From positions 1 to 51,104 of the forward strand of contig CAMIVY010000024.1 in assembly GCA_946402275.1 (NCBI GenBank): a stretch of DNA of 51,104 bases, given 5' to 3'. Position 1 is the first letter of the stretch. Each line of letters starts with the position of its first letter. Source of the DNA: an uncultured Prevotella sp. GTDB lineage: Bacteria; Bacteroidota; Bacteroidia; Bacteroidales; Bacteroidaceae. Of the stretch, positions 23,222 through 32,788 are shown piece after piece. The position numbers and the translations under genes were made by a program. Under the pieces are notes generated by a model. The model was not told the origin of the DNA and ran no database searches. It saw only the letters and a program-made list of their open reading frames with translations.

Positions 23222-23890
23222 ATGAAAACAAAAATCATTTCTTTGTTGCTCTGCGTTGGCATGATTTGTGCTTGTAACAATACGCAGAAAGGTGCTGGTA
23301 TTGGTGCTGGTGGTGGTGCCGTACTTGGTGGTATCATTGGTGCTATTGCAGGTAATACCATGGTTGGTGCTGCTATCGGTGGTGCTGTAGGTGCTGGTGC
23401 TGGTGCTATTATCGGTAAGAAGATGGACAAGGCTAAGGCTGAGGCTCAGCAGGTGAAGAATGCTCAGGTAGAGACTGTCAAGGACGCTAACGGCCTGCAG
23501 GCTGTGAAGGTTACCTTCGACTCTGGTATTCTCTTTGCTACTGGTAAGGCAGATCTTTCGCAGAGTGCCAAAAACTCACTGGTTCAGTTTGCCAAGGTGT
23601 TGAATAACAATAAGGATTGCGACATTGCTATCATTGGACATACCGACTCTACGGGTTCTGACGCTGTTAACCAGCCTCTGTCCGTAAGCCGTGCCAATAG
23701 CGTGAACAACTATCTGAAGTCTTGTGGTGTTAGCTCAGCACAGATTAAGAGCGTTGAAGGTCAGGGTTCAACCAATCCCGTTGCTGACAACTCTACCGAG
23801 GCAGGACGTAAGCAGAACCGTCGTGTGGAGGTTTACATGTATGCTTCACAACAGATGATTCAGCAGGCTGAAGCTGGTAAGCTGCAGTAA
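23222..23890 (+). CDS. OmpA-family lipoprotein with glycine zipper
   Basis: 222 residues. The lipobox ICAC places the lipidated Cys at residue 18. A Gly/Ala-rich zipper follows (about residues 24-66, [21 protein letters not shown] type), which inserts in membranes. The C-terminal OmpA-like peptidoglycan-binding domain includes [35 protein letters not shown] and [10 protein letters not shown]. The protein should tether the outer membrane to peptidoglycan. The stop codon overlaps the mtgA start by one base, so the two genes are coupled, fitting an envelope role. Confidence 0.9.
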   Translation: MKTKIISLLLCVGMICACNNTQKGAGIGAGGGAVLGGIIGAIAGNTMVGAAIGGAVGAGAGAIIGKKMDKAKAEAQQVKNAQVETVKDANGLQAVKVTFDSGILFATGKADLSQSAKNSLVQFAKVLNNNKDCDIAIIGHTDSTGSDAVNQPLSVSRANSVNNYLKSCGVSSAQIKSVEGQGSTNPVADNSTEAGRKQNRRVEVYMYASQQMIQQAEAGKLQ

Positions 23891-24579
23891 TGAAAACGCT
23901 GATTCAGAAAATCAAGCAAATAATAATGTGGATAGTGGTGGCTTTCTTTGCCTCCACTATCCTTTCTGTTGTTGCCCTACGCTGGTTGCCTGTCTATTTC
24001 ACCCCTTTGATGTTCATCCGTTTGGCTGAACAGGTGGATGAAGGGAAGTCAATGACATTGCATCACCATTGGGTCCCTTTAGAGAAAATTTCACCCTCAT
24101 TGCCAACGGCGGTGATGGCTTCCGAGGATGCCCGCTTTCTGGAGCATCACGGGTTTGACTACAAAGCTATTGAGCAGGCTGCCATGCGTAATATGAAGCA
24201 TCCGGAAAAGCGTAAGCTGGGGGCTTCAACCATTTCACAGCAGACTGCCAAGAATGTATTCCTATGGCCTGGACGGTCCTGGGTGCGCAAAGGCTTTGAA
24301 GTATATTTCACCACATTGATTGAGCTGATGTGGACGAAGCAACGTATCATGGAGGTTTATCTGAACTCCATTGAGATGGGCGACGGCATCTATGGAGCCG
24401 ACGCAGTGGCTGAACATCATTTCAATACTACTGCCGAACAATTAACCAAGGCACAGTGTGCGCTGATAGCGGCGTCGCTGCCTAATCCACGACGTTTCAA
24501 TTCTGCCCGTCCCAGTGGCTATATGCTGAAACGACAAGCTCGCATACTACGAGAAATGCGCTTTGTAAAAAAACTATAA
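23890..24579 (+). CDS. mtgA: Monofunctional peptidoglycan glycosyltransferase (GT51)
   Basis: 229 residues, normal for MtgA. One N-terminal membrane anchor (about residues 11-36) is followed by a GT51 domain that polymerises lipid II into glycan strands. Motifs visible: [13 protein letters not shown] with catalytic E79, [14 protein letters not shown], and [20 protein letters not shown]. There is no transpeptidase domain. It begins in the stop codon of the OmpA-like gene and is 12 bp before a phosphatase gene, so all three may be one transcript. Confidence 0.94.
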   Translation: MKTLIQKIKQIIMWIVVAFFASTILSVVALRWLPVYFTPLMFIRLAEQVDEGKSMTLHHHWVPLEKISPSLPTAVMASEDARFLEHHGFDYKAIEQAAMRNMKHPEKRKLGASTISQQTAKNVFLWPGRSWVRKGFEVYFTTLIELMWTKQRIMEVYLNSIEMGDGIYGADAVAEHHFNTTAEQLTKAQCALIAASLPNPRRFNSARPSGYMLKRQARILREMRFVKKL

Positions 24580-24591
24580 TACTGCCTAGTT

Positions 24592-26556
24592 ATGAAGAAA
24601 GAAAAAAAGTTCCATTCGTTTGCCACAAGACTTTCACAATGGGTGATGCTGGTGCTGTTTGTCATGATGTCCGCATTAGCCATCTTTATTTATTACATCA
24701 CTGGTTCAGTTCTTTTGGAAACCGAAGCTAGCACGATCAAGAACAGTATGAAAAGCGCAGAGCGTAGTATCAGTGATATGATGTCGGACGTGATGGTGGC
24801 AACTGATAACAACGTGTTTGACATAGAACGTAATCTTTCAAAGCCAGACGAGATGCAGGCTATCGTGGAGCGTATCGTAAAACAAAACAAGCATATACGC
24901 AGTTGTGGTGTCAGCTTTATTGAAAACTACTATCCCTCGAAGGGACGCCAATTCTGTCCGTACGCTTGGCGTAGCGACAGTTCGGAAGTACAAGTGCAAC
25001 GGCTGGGCGATGTTGTCAGTGACTATCTGAACAGCAAATGGTTTAAAGAGGCACTGGCAAAGGATTCTTCCTATTGGTCAGACCCTTTTGTTGACGGACA
25101 TGATGGCAAGACACCTCTGGTTGCTTTCCTTCAACCTATTCACGACCAGCAGGGACGTGTTGTGGCTGTCATGGGTGCCGATTTGTCACTCGACTTCATG
25201 ACAGAATTTCTGGAAGAACAAGACAGTCTTACAGAGGATGCTATGTGGATTGTTCAATCAGACATACCGCTGAGAAGTTATATGTTATCGCAGGATGGTA
25301 CCTACCTGACACACCCTGATTCTTGGCATATCATGAAGGGAAATTTCTTCCAACACGTAAAAGATTATGATGACGAAGAAGGAGTGGCCAAGAATGCTAT
25401 CAAGGAGATGAAGGAAAAAAAGGTAAGTAACAGTGAGACGGATTATATGATGATGATCAACAGAACTCCTTCTTATCTTTTTTATGCACCTGTAAAGGGA
25501 ACAGACTGGATATTGGTAGTGGTTGCTCCCAGGGTAGTGCTCGACTTGATGGGACTGGTAGTGGGTTTATTCATGCTGGTGGTGGTTCTTGTCATCATAC
25601 AGGTGACCTTCCTGGTTTGCAGGTTTGTCATCAAGCGTTCTGCGAAACCTTTGAAAGTGTTGGCAGATGCAGCCGATATGGTGGCTCAAGGTCATTTCGA
25701 CACACAACTGCCATCCATCAAGCACAACGATGAGATTCACCAGTTGCGCGACTCGTTTGAAAACATGCAGCAATCGTTGGCAACCTATGTGGAAGACCTG
25801 AAAACGACAACGGCGGCTAAAGCCTCTATAGAAAATGAACTGGAGATAGCCCACGGCATACAGATGAGCATGTTGCCGAAAACTTATCCCGCTTTCCCAG
25901 AACGTAACGATATTGACATCTACGGACAGGTGACACCAGCCAAGGCTGTTGGCGGTGACCTCTACGATTTCTTTATCCATGACGAGAAACTGTTCTTCTG
26001 CATTGGAGACGTGTCGGGCAAGGGTGTGCCAGCGTCATTGGTCATGGCGGTTACACGTTCGCTGTTCAGGAATATCGCTGCAAATACGGCCCAACCGGAT
26101 AAAATGGTAATGGCACTGAACGAGGCATTGAGCGACAATAACGAGACGTATATGTTTGTTACACTCTTTGTGGGTGTGCTTGATTTGCAAACGGGTCATC
26201 TCAGTTATTCAAATGCTGGTCATGATATGCCGTTGTTGTTGACAAATGACGAAGTGATTGTCCTGTCTTGCGACTCCAATGTACCGGCAGGTGTCGTACC
26301 TGGTTGGAACTTCACTTGTCAGCATCTGGAGATGAAGACAGGTACTACGATTTTCCTCTATACTGATGGTCTTAATGAGGCAGAGGATATCCATCATAAT
26401 CAGTTCGGAATGGAGCGTATGCAACAGACAGCAATGAATGCAAGTCGTATTCCTCAGCAGTTTATATCAGTTATGAGAGAAGAGGTGGCGAAGTTTGTGG
26501 GAGACGCAGAACAAAGCGACGACCTGACGATGTTAGCCATCCAGTATAAGAAATAA
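24592..26556 (+). CDS. Membrane sensor serine/threonine phosphatase (Cache-HAMP-SpoIIE)
   Basis: 654 residues. Membrane helix at about 16-38, a ~270-residue periplasmic Cache-type sensor (includes VVAVMGADLSLDFM), a second helix near 310-347, HAMP near 349-402, then a PP2C-like SpoIIE domain beginning IQMSMLPKTYPAFPERNDID. Metal-binding acids are in AVGGDLYDFF, CIGDVSGKG and DDLTMLAIQ. Such proteins dephosphorylate anti-sigma-factor antagonists in partner-switching pathways, but no partner gene is nearby. The signal it senses is unknown. Confidence 0.9.
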   Translation: MKKEKKFHSFATRLSQWVMLVLFVMMSALAIFIYYITGSVLLETEASTIKNSMKSAERSISDMMSDVMVATDNNVFDIERNLSKPDEMQAIVERIVKQNKHIRSCGVSFIENYYPSKGRQFCPYAWRSDSSEVQVQRLGDVVSDYLNSKWFKEALAKDSSYWSDPFVDGHDGKTPLVAFLQPIHDQQGRVVAVMGADLSLDFMTEFLEEQDSLTEDAMWIVQSDIPLRSYMLSQDGTYLTHPDSWHIMKGNFFQHVKDYDDEEGVAKNAIKEMKEKKVSNSETDYMMMINRTPSYLFYAPVKGTDWILVVVAPRVVLDLMGLVVGLFMLVVVLVIIQVTFLVCRFVIKRSAKPLKVLADAADMVAQGHFDTQLPSIKHNDEIHQLRDSFENMQQSLATYVEDLKTTTAAKASIENELEIAHGIQMSMLPKTYPAFPERNDIDIYGQVTPAKAVGGDLYDFFIHDEKLFFCIGDVSGKGVPASLVMAVTRSLFRNIAANTAQPDKMVMALNEALSDNNETYMFVTLFVGVLDLQTGHLSYSNAGHDMPLLLTNDEVIVLSCDSNVPAGVVPGWNFTCQHLEMKTGTTIFLYTDGLNEAEDIHHNQFGMERMQQTAMNASRIPQQFISVMREEVAKFVGDAEQSDDLTMLAIQYKK

Positions 26557-26590
26557 TCAGCTATCAGCGAATCATTTAAAGTCCAGTAAG

Positions 26591-27097
26591 ATGATAAACG
26601 AGAATTATATATACGTATTGATGTTGGCGTTTGCCTTGTCCATCATCATTGTCATGGCCTCTATCATTATCCCCATTCGTCTTTTCAACTGGAAGCGGTG
26701 GAAGGGACTTATCCTGGGACTTGTGTTGCAACCTATAGTATGTGCCATTCTGATAATCTGTGTGTTTATGGGAATCGTTGGCTACACAGAATCCAAGGCG
26801 GATCGTCAGAGGGAATCTGCTATGGTTGCCGTGTGTACGCTTCGGGCAGATTCTGCTAAAACGGATACGCTGAGATGGTATATAAAAGCTGACGAAGAAT
26901 GCCTCCAAGTAGATGATAACGACATCAAAGCTTTTGACGTTATCCGACTTGATCAAAGCAGTGTGGGTGTAGAAGACAGAATTGTCGTTAAGTTTAACGT
27001 AAAGAAAAAACAAGTTGTAGCCACTGATTTCGGTAAACTAATTAAGGTTGAAAAGGTGGACTGGGAACAGGTAAGAGACTATTTGAACAAGAAATAA
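26591..27097 (+). CDS. Membrane-anchored protein of unknown function
   Basis: 168 residues. Two hydrophobic segments at about 6-28 and 36-62, joined by a short basic turn (RLFNWKRWKG), then a soluble C-terminal part of ~100 residues with beta-strand-like alternation and a basic end. No family recognised. It follows the phosphatase gene by 34 bp in the same direction and may be cotranscribed. feoAB downstream has its own promoter. Confidence 0.7.
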   Translation: MINENYIYVLMLAFALSIIIVMASIIIPIRLFNWKRWKGLILGLVLQPIVCAILIICVFMGIVGYTESKADRQRESAMVAVCTLRADSAKTDTLRWYIKADEECLQVDDNDIKAFDVIRLDQSSVGVEDRIVVKFNVKKKQVVATDFGKLIKVEKVDWEQVRDYLNKK

Positions 27098-27130
27098 TAT
27101 CATCATTTGTAGGTATTTTAAAGTGTAAAG

Positions 27131-27161
27131 TTGATAATGTTGAATTTATTTGCTACTTTTG
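27131..27161 (+). promoter_or_regulatory. Promoter of feoAB
   Basis: TTG at 27131-27133, 20 nt, TACTTTTG at 27154-27161, ATG at 27181. No Fur box can be identified with confidence. Confidence 0.7.
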
Positions 27162-27180
27162 CAGATAAATAATATAAGGT

Positions 27181-29478
27181 ATGAATCTTTCGGAACTGAA
27201 GACAGGCGATAAAGCCTATATAGTAAAGGTAAAAGGACATGGTGGCTTCCGCAAGCGTATTGTGGAAATGGGATTCATCAAGGGACAACGTGTGGACGTC
27301 TTGCAGAGTGCTCCGTTGCAGGATCCTGTGAAATATCGGGTGATGGGATATGAGGTGAGCCTAAGGCGACAGGAAGCCGAAAAGATAGAGGTGACTGACG
27401 ACGAGCGTGAAGCAGCAGAAATCAGTGAACCCCAGAATGTAGCCACTACGGCCCATTATGCTACGCATTCTGCCCGTCATACCATTAATGTGGCTTTGGT
27501 GGGTAACCCCAATTGTGGCAAGACTTCTCTCTTTAACTTTGCATCAGGTGCCCATGAGCGTGTGGGCAACTATAGTGGTGTCACGGTTGATGCCAAAGAG
27601 GGTTATGCGGACTTTGAGGGCTATCACCTGAAACTCATCGACTTGCCAGGCACCTATTCGCTGTCGGCTTATTCTCCAGAGGAGCTGTATGTTAGAAAGC
27701 AGTTGCTGGAAGATACTCCTGATGTTATTATCAACGTTATTGATTCTTCGAATATCGAGCGTAACTTGTATCTGACTACACAACTGATGGATATGCACCT
27801 CAGAGTGGTGTGTGCGCTGAATATGTTTGACGAGACGGAGCGTCGTGGTGACCACTTGTCCATTGATACGCTGAGTTCCCTGTTGGGTATGCCGATGGTA
27901 CCCACGTCGTTTAAAACGGGTAGGGGATTACCAGAACTGTTGCGTGAGGTGATTCATATCTTTGAGAGTCAGGAGGGGCATGACAACTACTATCGTCATA
28001 TCCATATCAATCACGGACATGAGATAGAGGATGGTATTGCCAAGATACAGACGTTCCTGAAAGGCAATGATTTGCTTCGTCTGCGCTATAGTACCCGATG
28101 GCTGGCTTTGAAACTGCTTGAGAAGGACACAAAGGCAGAAGAGGTTATAGCATCGCTTCCTGAGGGCAAACAGATATTGGCTGCTCGAGATACGGCAATA
28201 CATCGTGTGAAAGAGGAGACAGACAACGACTCGGAAACGGCTATCATGGATGCCAAATACGGTTTTATCCGTGGTGCGCTGAAAGAGGCAGGCTACAAAG
28301 TAGGACAAATGGAGAACACGTATCATGTGACTCATAAACTTGATGCCCTTGTCACCAATCGCTGGTTGGGTTTCCCCCTTTTCTTCGCCCTGCTGTTTCT
28401 GATGTTCGAGGTGACATTCACACTAGGGCAATATCCGATGGATTGGATTGATGCCGGCGTAACATGGTTGGGAGAGTGGATAGGCAACGTCATGAGCGAT
28501 GGACCCTTGAAGGATATGCTGGTAGATGGTGTTATAGGTGGTGTAGGAGCAGTCATCGTGTTCCTACCGCAAATCCTGATTCTTTATACGTTTATCTCGT
28601 TGATGGAAGATTCCGGCTATATGGCTCGTGCTGCTTTCATCATGGATAAGCTGATGCATGGCATGGGCCTACACGGGAAATCGTTTATCCCATTGATTAT
28701 GGGCTTTGGTTGTAACGTGCCTGCCATCATGGCTACACGAACTATAGAGAGCCGTCGTTCGCGACTGATTACAATGCTGATATTGCCTATGATGTCGTGT
28801 TCTGCCCGCTTACCGATTTATATTATGATAACGGGAGCCTTTTTTGCTGTACGTTATCAGAGTCTGGTTATGGTATCGCTCTATGCCATAGGAATCGTCC
28901 TTTCCGTCATCATTGCGCGCCTGTTGAGCACATACGTCATCAAGGGTGAGGACACGCCATTCGTAATGGAGTTGCCTCCCTATCGTTTCCCAACGGCTAA
29001 GGCCATCTTCCGCCATACGTGGGAGAAAGGCAAGCAGTATCTGAAGAAGATGGGAGGTGTCATTCTGGTGGCTTCAATCATTGTCTGGGCATTGGGTTAT
29101 TTCTCGCCCTCGGGCATTGCCGATTCGTTGGAAGATAGCTTTATCGGTATGTTGGGTAAGGCCATTGAACCCATATTCTTGGCGCAGGGCTTTGATTGGC
29201 GATTGGATGTCAGTCTGATAGCAGGTGTGGGTGCAAAAGAGATCGTGGCTTCTACCATTGGAGTGCTCTATGGTGACGGTGCTTTTGGTTTCTCGTCGTT
29301 GACGGCTTATGCTTTCCTGTTGTTTGTTCTCATCTACTTCCCATGTATAGCTACTATTGCTGCCATCAAGAACGAGAGCGGTTCGTGGCGTTGGGCAGCC
29401 TTTGGTGCCGTATATACAACGGTATTGGCATGGATTGTGTCAGCTGCCGTCTATCAGATAGGTTCGCTCTTTATCTGA
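27181..29478 (+). CDS. feoB: Ferrous iron transporter, FeoA-FeoB fusion
   Basis: 765 residues. FeoA-like SH3 domain at residues 1-75 (LKTGDKAYIVKVKGHGGFRK), a linker, then the FeoB G domain: GNPNCGKTS (~104-112), switch region NYSGVTVDAKEG, DLPGTYSLSAYSPEE and NMFDE for guanine recognition. From about residue 388 come the membrane helices with the Gate motifs (GFGCNVPAIMATRTIESRR, and GAKEIVASTIGVLYGD). It imports Fe2+ through the inner membrane. The fusion is typical of Bacteroidota, where FeoA is not a separate gene. Confidence 0.96.
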   Translation: MNLSELKTGDKAYIVKVKGHGGFRKRIVEMGFIKGQRVDVLQSAPLQDPVKYRVMGYEVSLRRQEAEKIEVTDDEREAAEISEPQNVATTAHYATHSARHTINVALVGNPNCGKTSLFNFASGAHERVGNYSGVTVDAKEGYADFEGYHLKLIDLPGTYSLSAYSPEELYVRKQLLEDTPDVIINVIDSSNIERNLYLTTQLMDMHLRVVCALNMFDETERRGDHLSIDTLSSLLGMPMVPTSFKTGRGLPELLREVIHIFESQEGHDNYYRHIHINHGHEIEDGIAKIQTFLKGNDLLRLRYSTRWLALKLLEKDTKAEEVIASLPEGKQILAARDTAIHRVKEETDNDSETAIMDAKYGFIRGALKEAGYKVGQMENTYHVTHKLDALVTNRWLGFPLFFALLFLMFEVTFTLGQYPMDWIDAGVTWLGEWIGNVMSDGPLKDMLVDGVIGGVGAVIVFLPQILILYTFISLMEDSGYMARAAFIMDKLMHGMGLHGKSFIPLIMGFGCNVPAIMATRTIESRRSRLITMLILPMMSCSARLPIYIMITGAFFAVRYQSLVMVSLYAIGIVLSVIIARLLSTYVIKGEDTPFVMELPPYRFPTAKAIFRHTWEKGKQYLKKMGGVILVASIIVWALGYFSPSGIADSLEDSFIGMLGKAIEPIFLAQGFDWRLDVSLIAGVGAKEIVASTIGVLYGDGAFGFSSLTAYAFLLFVLIYFPCIATIAAIKNESGSWRWAAFGAVYTTVLAWIVSAAVYQIGSLFI

Positions 29479-29485
29479 TAGGCGC

Positions 29486-30370
29486 CTATTTGATTGGCTC
29501 CATGTGGAGGGATACGTGCGTGTTGGCACCAAAACGCTGTTTTAGTTTCTGTTCAATGGTTGTTGCACGTTCGTGAACGCTATTCAGGGGTAGTTGTCCG
29601 TCCATTCTTATATGGGCTTCAATGGCGATGCGGTTACCAATACGGCGTGTTCGCAGGTTATGAGGCTGTTGTACATCACCGAACGACTGTATAATCTGTA
29701 CAATCTCCTGTTCTGTTTCTGCTGGTAATGAGCTCTCCGTCAGTTCGTTGATGCTTTTCTTCAACAACTCGTAAGCCACTTTTACCAGCATCAGACCCAC
29801 CACAATGGAAGCCAAAGGGTCGAATACCGCCCAGCGGTTGCCTAACCAGATGGCTAAACCGATACCGATGGCTGCACCTACTGATGAGAGAGCATCGCTG
29901 CGGTGATGCCAGGCATTGGCTATCATTACCTGTGAGTTCAGGTCCTTTCCGCGATGTGTAGTGTACTGATAGAGCATTTCTTTGATAGCTATCGACAATA
30001 AGGCAGCCCATAAGGCTATCCATCTCGGTGCTTCGAGTTCTTCGCCGTTTAGCCATGCGGTAAACTTCAGCACTCCCGAGACCACAATACCTGTTGCTGC
30101 CGCCACTAATGCCAAGCCTATTAGAAACGAAGCAATGGTTTCAAACTTGCCGTGTCCGTAGTCGTGTGACTGGTCTTGTGGCTTGGCACTGATGCTTACA
30201 AATACCAGTACCAGGATATCTGTGACAAAGTCGGATAGCGAGTGAATGGCATCGGCAATCATTGCCGAGCTGTTGCCTATTATACCGGCTATAAACTTGA
30301 AGGTGAGCAGGGCAGCATTGCCTGCACTGCCTATCAGTGTAACCTTATAAATCTCTTTCTTTCTGTTCAT
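29486..30370 (-). CDS. Cation diffusion facilitator (CDF) metal exporter
   Basis: 294 residues from ATG 30370. The frame is open to 30412, but starting there would overlap the end of rlmH. Six membrane helices are followed by a cytoplasmic domain. Metal-site motifs are ADAIHSLSDFVTD in helix 2 and ANAWHHRSDALSS in helix 5, giving the H/D pattern of Zn2+/Fe2+ exporters. The C-terminal domain carries HIRMDGQLPLNSVHERA. It ends 8 bp from the convergent feoB stop. Which metal it exports cannot be read with certainty. Confidence 0.92.
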   Translation of the reverse strand: MNRKKEIYKVTLIGSAGNAALLTFKFIAGIIGNSSAMIADAIHSLSDFVTDILVLVFVSISAKPQDQSHDYGHGKFETIASFLIGLALVAAATGIVVSGVLKFTAWLNGEELEAPRWIALWAALLSIAIKEMLYQYTTHRGKDLNSQVMIANAWHHRSDALSSVGAAIGIGLAIWLGNRWAVFDPLASIVVGLMLVKVAYELLKKSINELTESSLPAETEQEIVQIIQSFGDVQQPHNLRTRRIGNRIAIEAHIRMDGQLPLNSVHERATTIEQKLKQRFGANTHVSLHMEPIK

Positions 30371-30389
30371 ACCAGTGTATAGGCTCGTG

Positions 30390-30860
30390 TTATTCGTGGT
30401 GATAAGGCTCACCTTTTATGATCGTACACGCGCGATAAATCTGTTCGGTAAAAGTGAGGCGTATCATCTGATGGGAAAAGGTCATCTTGGAGAGTGATAC
30501 TTGTTCATTGGCTCGTGCGTAAACTTCTTTGGAAAAGCCATAAGGACCACCAATGATAAAAATGAGCCGACGGGAGGTATTGCGCTTTTGTTCCAGCCAT
30601 CGGGCAAAGTCAATGCTGCGATATTCCTTTCCGTGCTCATCTAAGAGAACAACAGTATCAGAGGGTTGAAGTTGTTTTAGAATCAAATCGCCCTCTGCCT
30701 GTTTCTGCTGGTCTTCTGTCAGGTTCTTTGTGCTCTTCAGTTCAGGTATGGTAAATACTTCAAATGGCATATAGTGATTGATGCGTTCCACATAATCGCT
30801 GATGCCTGCCATGAAATGCTTGTTAACGGTTTTACCGACTTGAATCAGAATTGTTTTCAT
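30390..30860 (-). CDS. rlmH: 23S rRNA pseudouridine-1915 N3-methyltransferase
   Basis: 156 residues from ATG 30860 (MKTILIQVGKTVNKHF), which is the family length; the frame extends to 30911 but that would add 17 unrelated residues. SPOUT-class features: VVLLDEHGKEYRSIDFA, IFIIGGPYGFSKEV and the C-terminal knot LSKMTFSHQMIRLTFTEQIYRA. It methylates pseudouridine 1915 in helix 69 of 23S rRNA. Its start overlaps the end of the DUF4491 gene by 29 bp, implying translational coupling. Confidence 0.95.
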   Translation of the reverse strand: MKTILIQVGKTVNKHFMAGISDYVERINHYMPFEVFTIPELKSTKNLTEDQQKQAEGDLILKQLQPSDTVVLLDEHGKEYRSIDFARWLEQKRNTSRRLIFIIGGPYGFSKEVYARANEQVSLSKMTFSHQMIRLTFTEQIYRACTIIKGEPYHHE

Positions 30861-31218
30861 CTTCGATTGCGTAAATGCTCTTGCCATGATGGACAGGGCA
30901 GAGTGTTTCATTCTTGTCGATGGGAGGATATTCGCTGCGTCGCTTGGGGTTCATAGGGAACCACCCTTTTTGGACACGCTTCTTCTGGGAGAAGAGCTCA
31001 CCGATGCCCCATAGTGCAGAGGCTCCGAATACACCGATTACGGATGAGATAATGGTGTTTTCTACAAAGAGTGCTGCCACTATGCAGGCAATGCCAATGA
31101 GAAGGTAAATCCACCACGGACGAGTGCCCCAGTGGTATTCGGTTTTAATAACGATGGGATGCCAGATGCCAATGGTCAGAAATGTGCAAACGGCTATGAT
31201 TAATCCTGTAAAATACAT
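30832..31218 (-). CDS. DUF4491 membrane protein
   Basis: 128 residues. Three hydrophobic helices (about 3-20, 36-54 and 58-76) are followed by a polar, basic C-terminus (GWFPMNPKRRSEYPPIDKNE). The pattern FTGLIIAVCTFLTIGIWHPIVIKTEYHWGTRPWW matches the DUF4491 family of Bacteroidota and Firmicutes. Function unknown. It is followed by rlmH with a 29 bp overlap and preceded by the DUF5687 gene 36 bp away. Confidence 0.82.
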   Translation of the reverse strand: MYFTGLIIAVCTFLTIGIWHPIVIKTEYHWGTRPWWIYLLIGIACIVAALFVENTIISSVIGVFGASALWGIGELFSQKKRVQKGWFPMNPKRRSEYPPIDKNETLCPVHHGKSIYAIEDENNSDSSR

Positions 31219-31254
31219 GATTTGTAGTTTTTTCTAATTCGTGATAATCGTAGT

Positions 31255-32748
31255 CTATCGAGTGGTATGGAATCCATCTAAGTTCTGATAACGGCGCTTC
31301 ATCATCCGTTGGTAGATGTTTCGCATCCAGTAGGGTTCTGTTGCGGTGAAGATGATGCCGATGATGATGAGTACCCAATAAGCTGTTGTGGCGTCAAAGG
31401 CTGCCTCAATACAGAAAACAACGACAACGGGAGCAAACATGGCCGTCATCGATAAGATACCTTGCCACTTGTTCTCCATCTGGTTCTTGCCTGTAATCTT
31501 ATCGTTAAGAGGTAGGGTGTCCTTGTTGAAGATTGCTAGCTGGAAGAGCATGCAATATACGGGCCCTGTAGCCGTCAGCAGGTAAGCAAGAATCATCAAG
31601 ATAGAGAATTTTCCCATGATGACTGGTGGCAATTGCAAGAGCACTGGCAATAATAATATGGTACTATAATAATAGTATTTGGCGGAGAGTAATTTCAGGA
31701 TGTTTTCCTCGTGAACCATCAACAGGTCAATATAATTGCCTTCTGGGCACATGACCTTGGTAAGGTTTGTGGCTCCGAAAAAGATGAAGGCGTAAAGACA
31801 AAAGAAATTGCGGGAGAATTCTCCTTGGTACATATCGCCAAAGGCAATTGTCAGCGAGAAGAAGGTGATGAAGCACAACCCCTGGATAAAACGAGTACGG
31901 ATGGCTTTATTACGCATGGTGCTCTTGATTTCCAGTTTCAGGTATTCGCCAATCTGTCCGAATCGGTTCAGAGACTTGAATTCCGACACATGCTTCATCT
32001 TTGTGTTCTCTTTTTTGGACACTTCATCGTAGATGAGGCGCATTTGCAACTTCCGGTTAATGCTGAACAGGACAATGAAAAGACCTGCTATTAATGCAAA
32101 TAACAGCCACAGCGAGCCATGTTTATCTACAAAATTACCGATAAAATCTGTATATTGGTCAAGTATGGCATCTGGCAGGAAAAAGAAGGGTCCGATCAAT
32201 AATCCATAGAAAGCGATGGGCAGTGCCCACCAGAAAAGACTATGGTTGACTAATGTGCGGACAAGCAGATACCATTGGCTGTTGACAACCACCATCAAAT
32301 GGAGCAGGAAAAGCATGCCGATGGCAGCCCAGCCCGTAACTCCTCCACACCATACCACAAAGACGTACGGAAGGAAGGTAACCATCCAAAGCAGATTGTT
32401 AAGGTCTAACACCTGCGAGACAAGGAAGCATTCGACAGCTGTAAATTTGCTAATGGGAGTCAGCAGATAGGGCTTGACAAGCATCAACGGTGTCTGTTGG
32501 ACGGCAAAACGGGCAGAAAAATCCATAATCAGCAAGAAGGGCATGATATAGAATATCATCTCTGGCGTATCTTCCTTTGCTGCTAACCAACCGAAGAAAG
32601 TGCCAAGGGCAAGGAATTCAATGGCCAAGAAGCCGATAACGATATAGCCAAAAAACTTGCCATACTGGTTGGCCTCGAACATAGGATGGCGCTTTTCACT
32701 CAGTTTGGTGTTTTTGCGAAGCAGGAAAAATAGTTGAATTTTGTTCAT
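31255..32748 (-). CDS. DUF5687 ABC-type permease-like membrane protein
   Basis: 497 residues, about ten to twelve membrane helices, with a cytoplasmic stretch near residues 240-275 (SKKENTKMKHVSEFKSLNRF). The N-terminus LFFLLRKNTKLSEKRHPMFEANQYGKFFGYIV fits DUF5687, a family usually acting as permease with an ABC ATPase encoded next to it. No ATPase gene is adjacent here; the neighbours are DUF4491 and a LolA-like gene. The substrate is unknown. Confidence 0.72.
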   Translation of the reverse strand: MNKIQLFFLLRKNTKLSEKRHPMFEANQYGKFFGYIVIGFLAIEFLALGTFFGWLAAKEDTPEMIFYIMPFLLIMDFSARFAVQQTPLMLVKPYLLTPISKFTAVECFLVSQVLDLNNLLWMVTFLPYVFVVWCGGVTGWAAIGMLFLLHLMVVVNSQWYLLVRTLVNHSLFWWALPIAFYGLLIGPFFFLPDAILDQYTDFIGNFVDKHGSLWLLFALIAGLFIVLFSINRKLQMRLIYDEVSKKENTKMKHVSEFKSLNRFGQIGEYLKLEIKSTMRNKAIRTRFIQGLCFITFFSLTIAFGDMYQGEFSRNFFCLYAFIFFGATNLTKVMCPEGNYIDLLMVHEENILKLLSAKYYYYSTILLLPVLLQLPPVIMGKFSILMILAYLLTATGPVYCMLFQLAIFNKDTLPLNDKITGKNQMENKWQGILSMTAMFAPVVVVFCIEAAFDATTAYWVLIIIGIIFTATEPYWMRNIYQRMMKRRYQNLDGFHTTR

Positions 32749-32788
32749 AAGTACCTAAATGTCACAAAGTCAAATGTCACAATGTATC

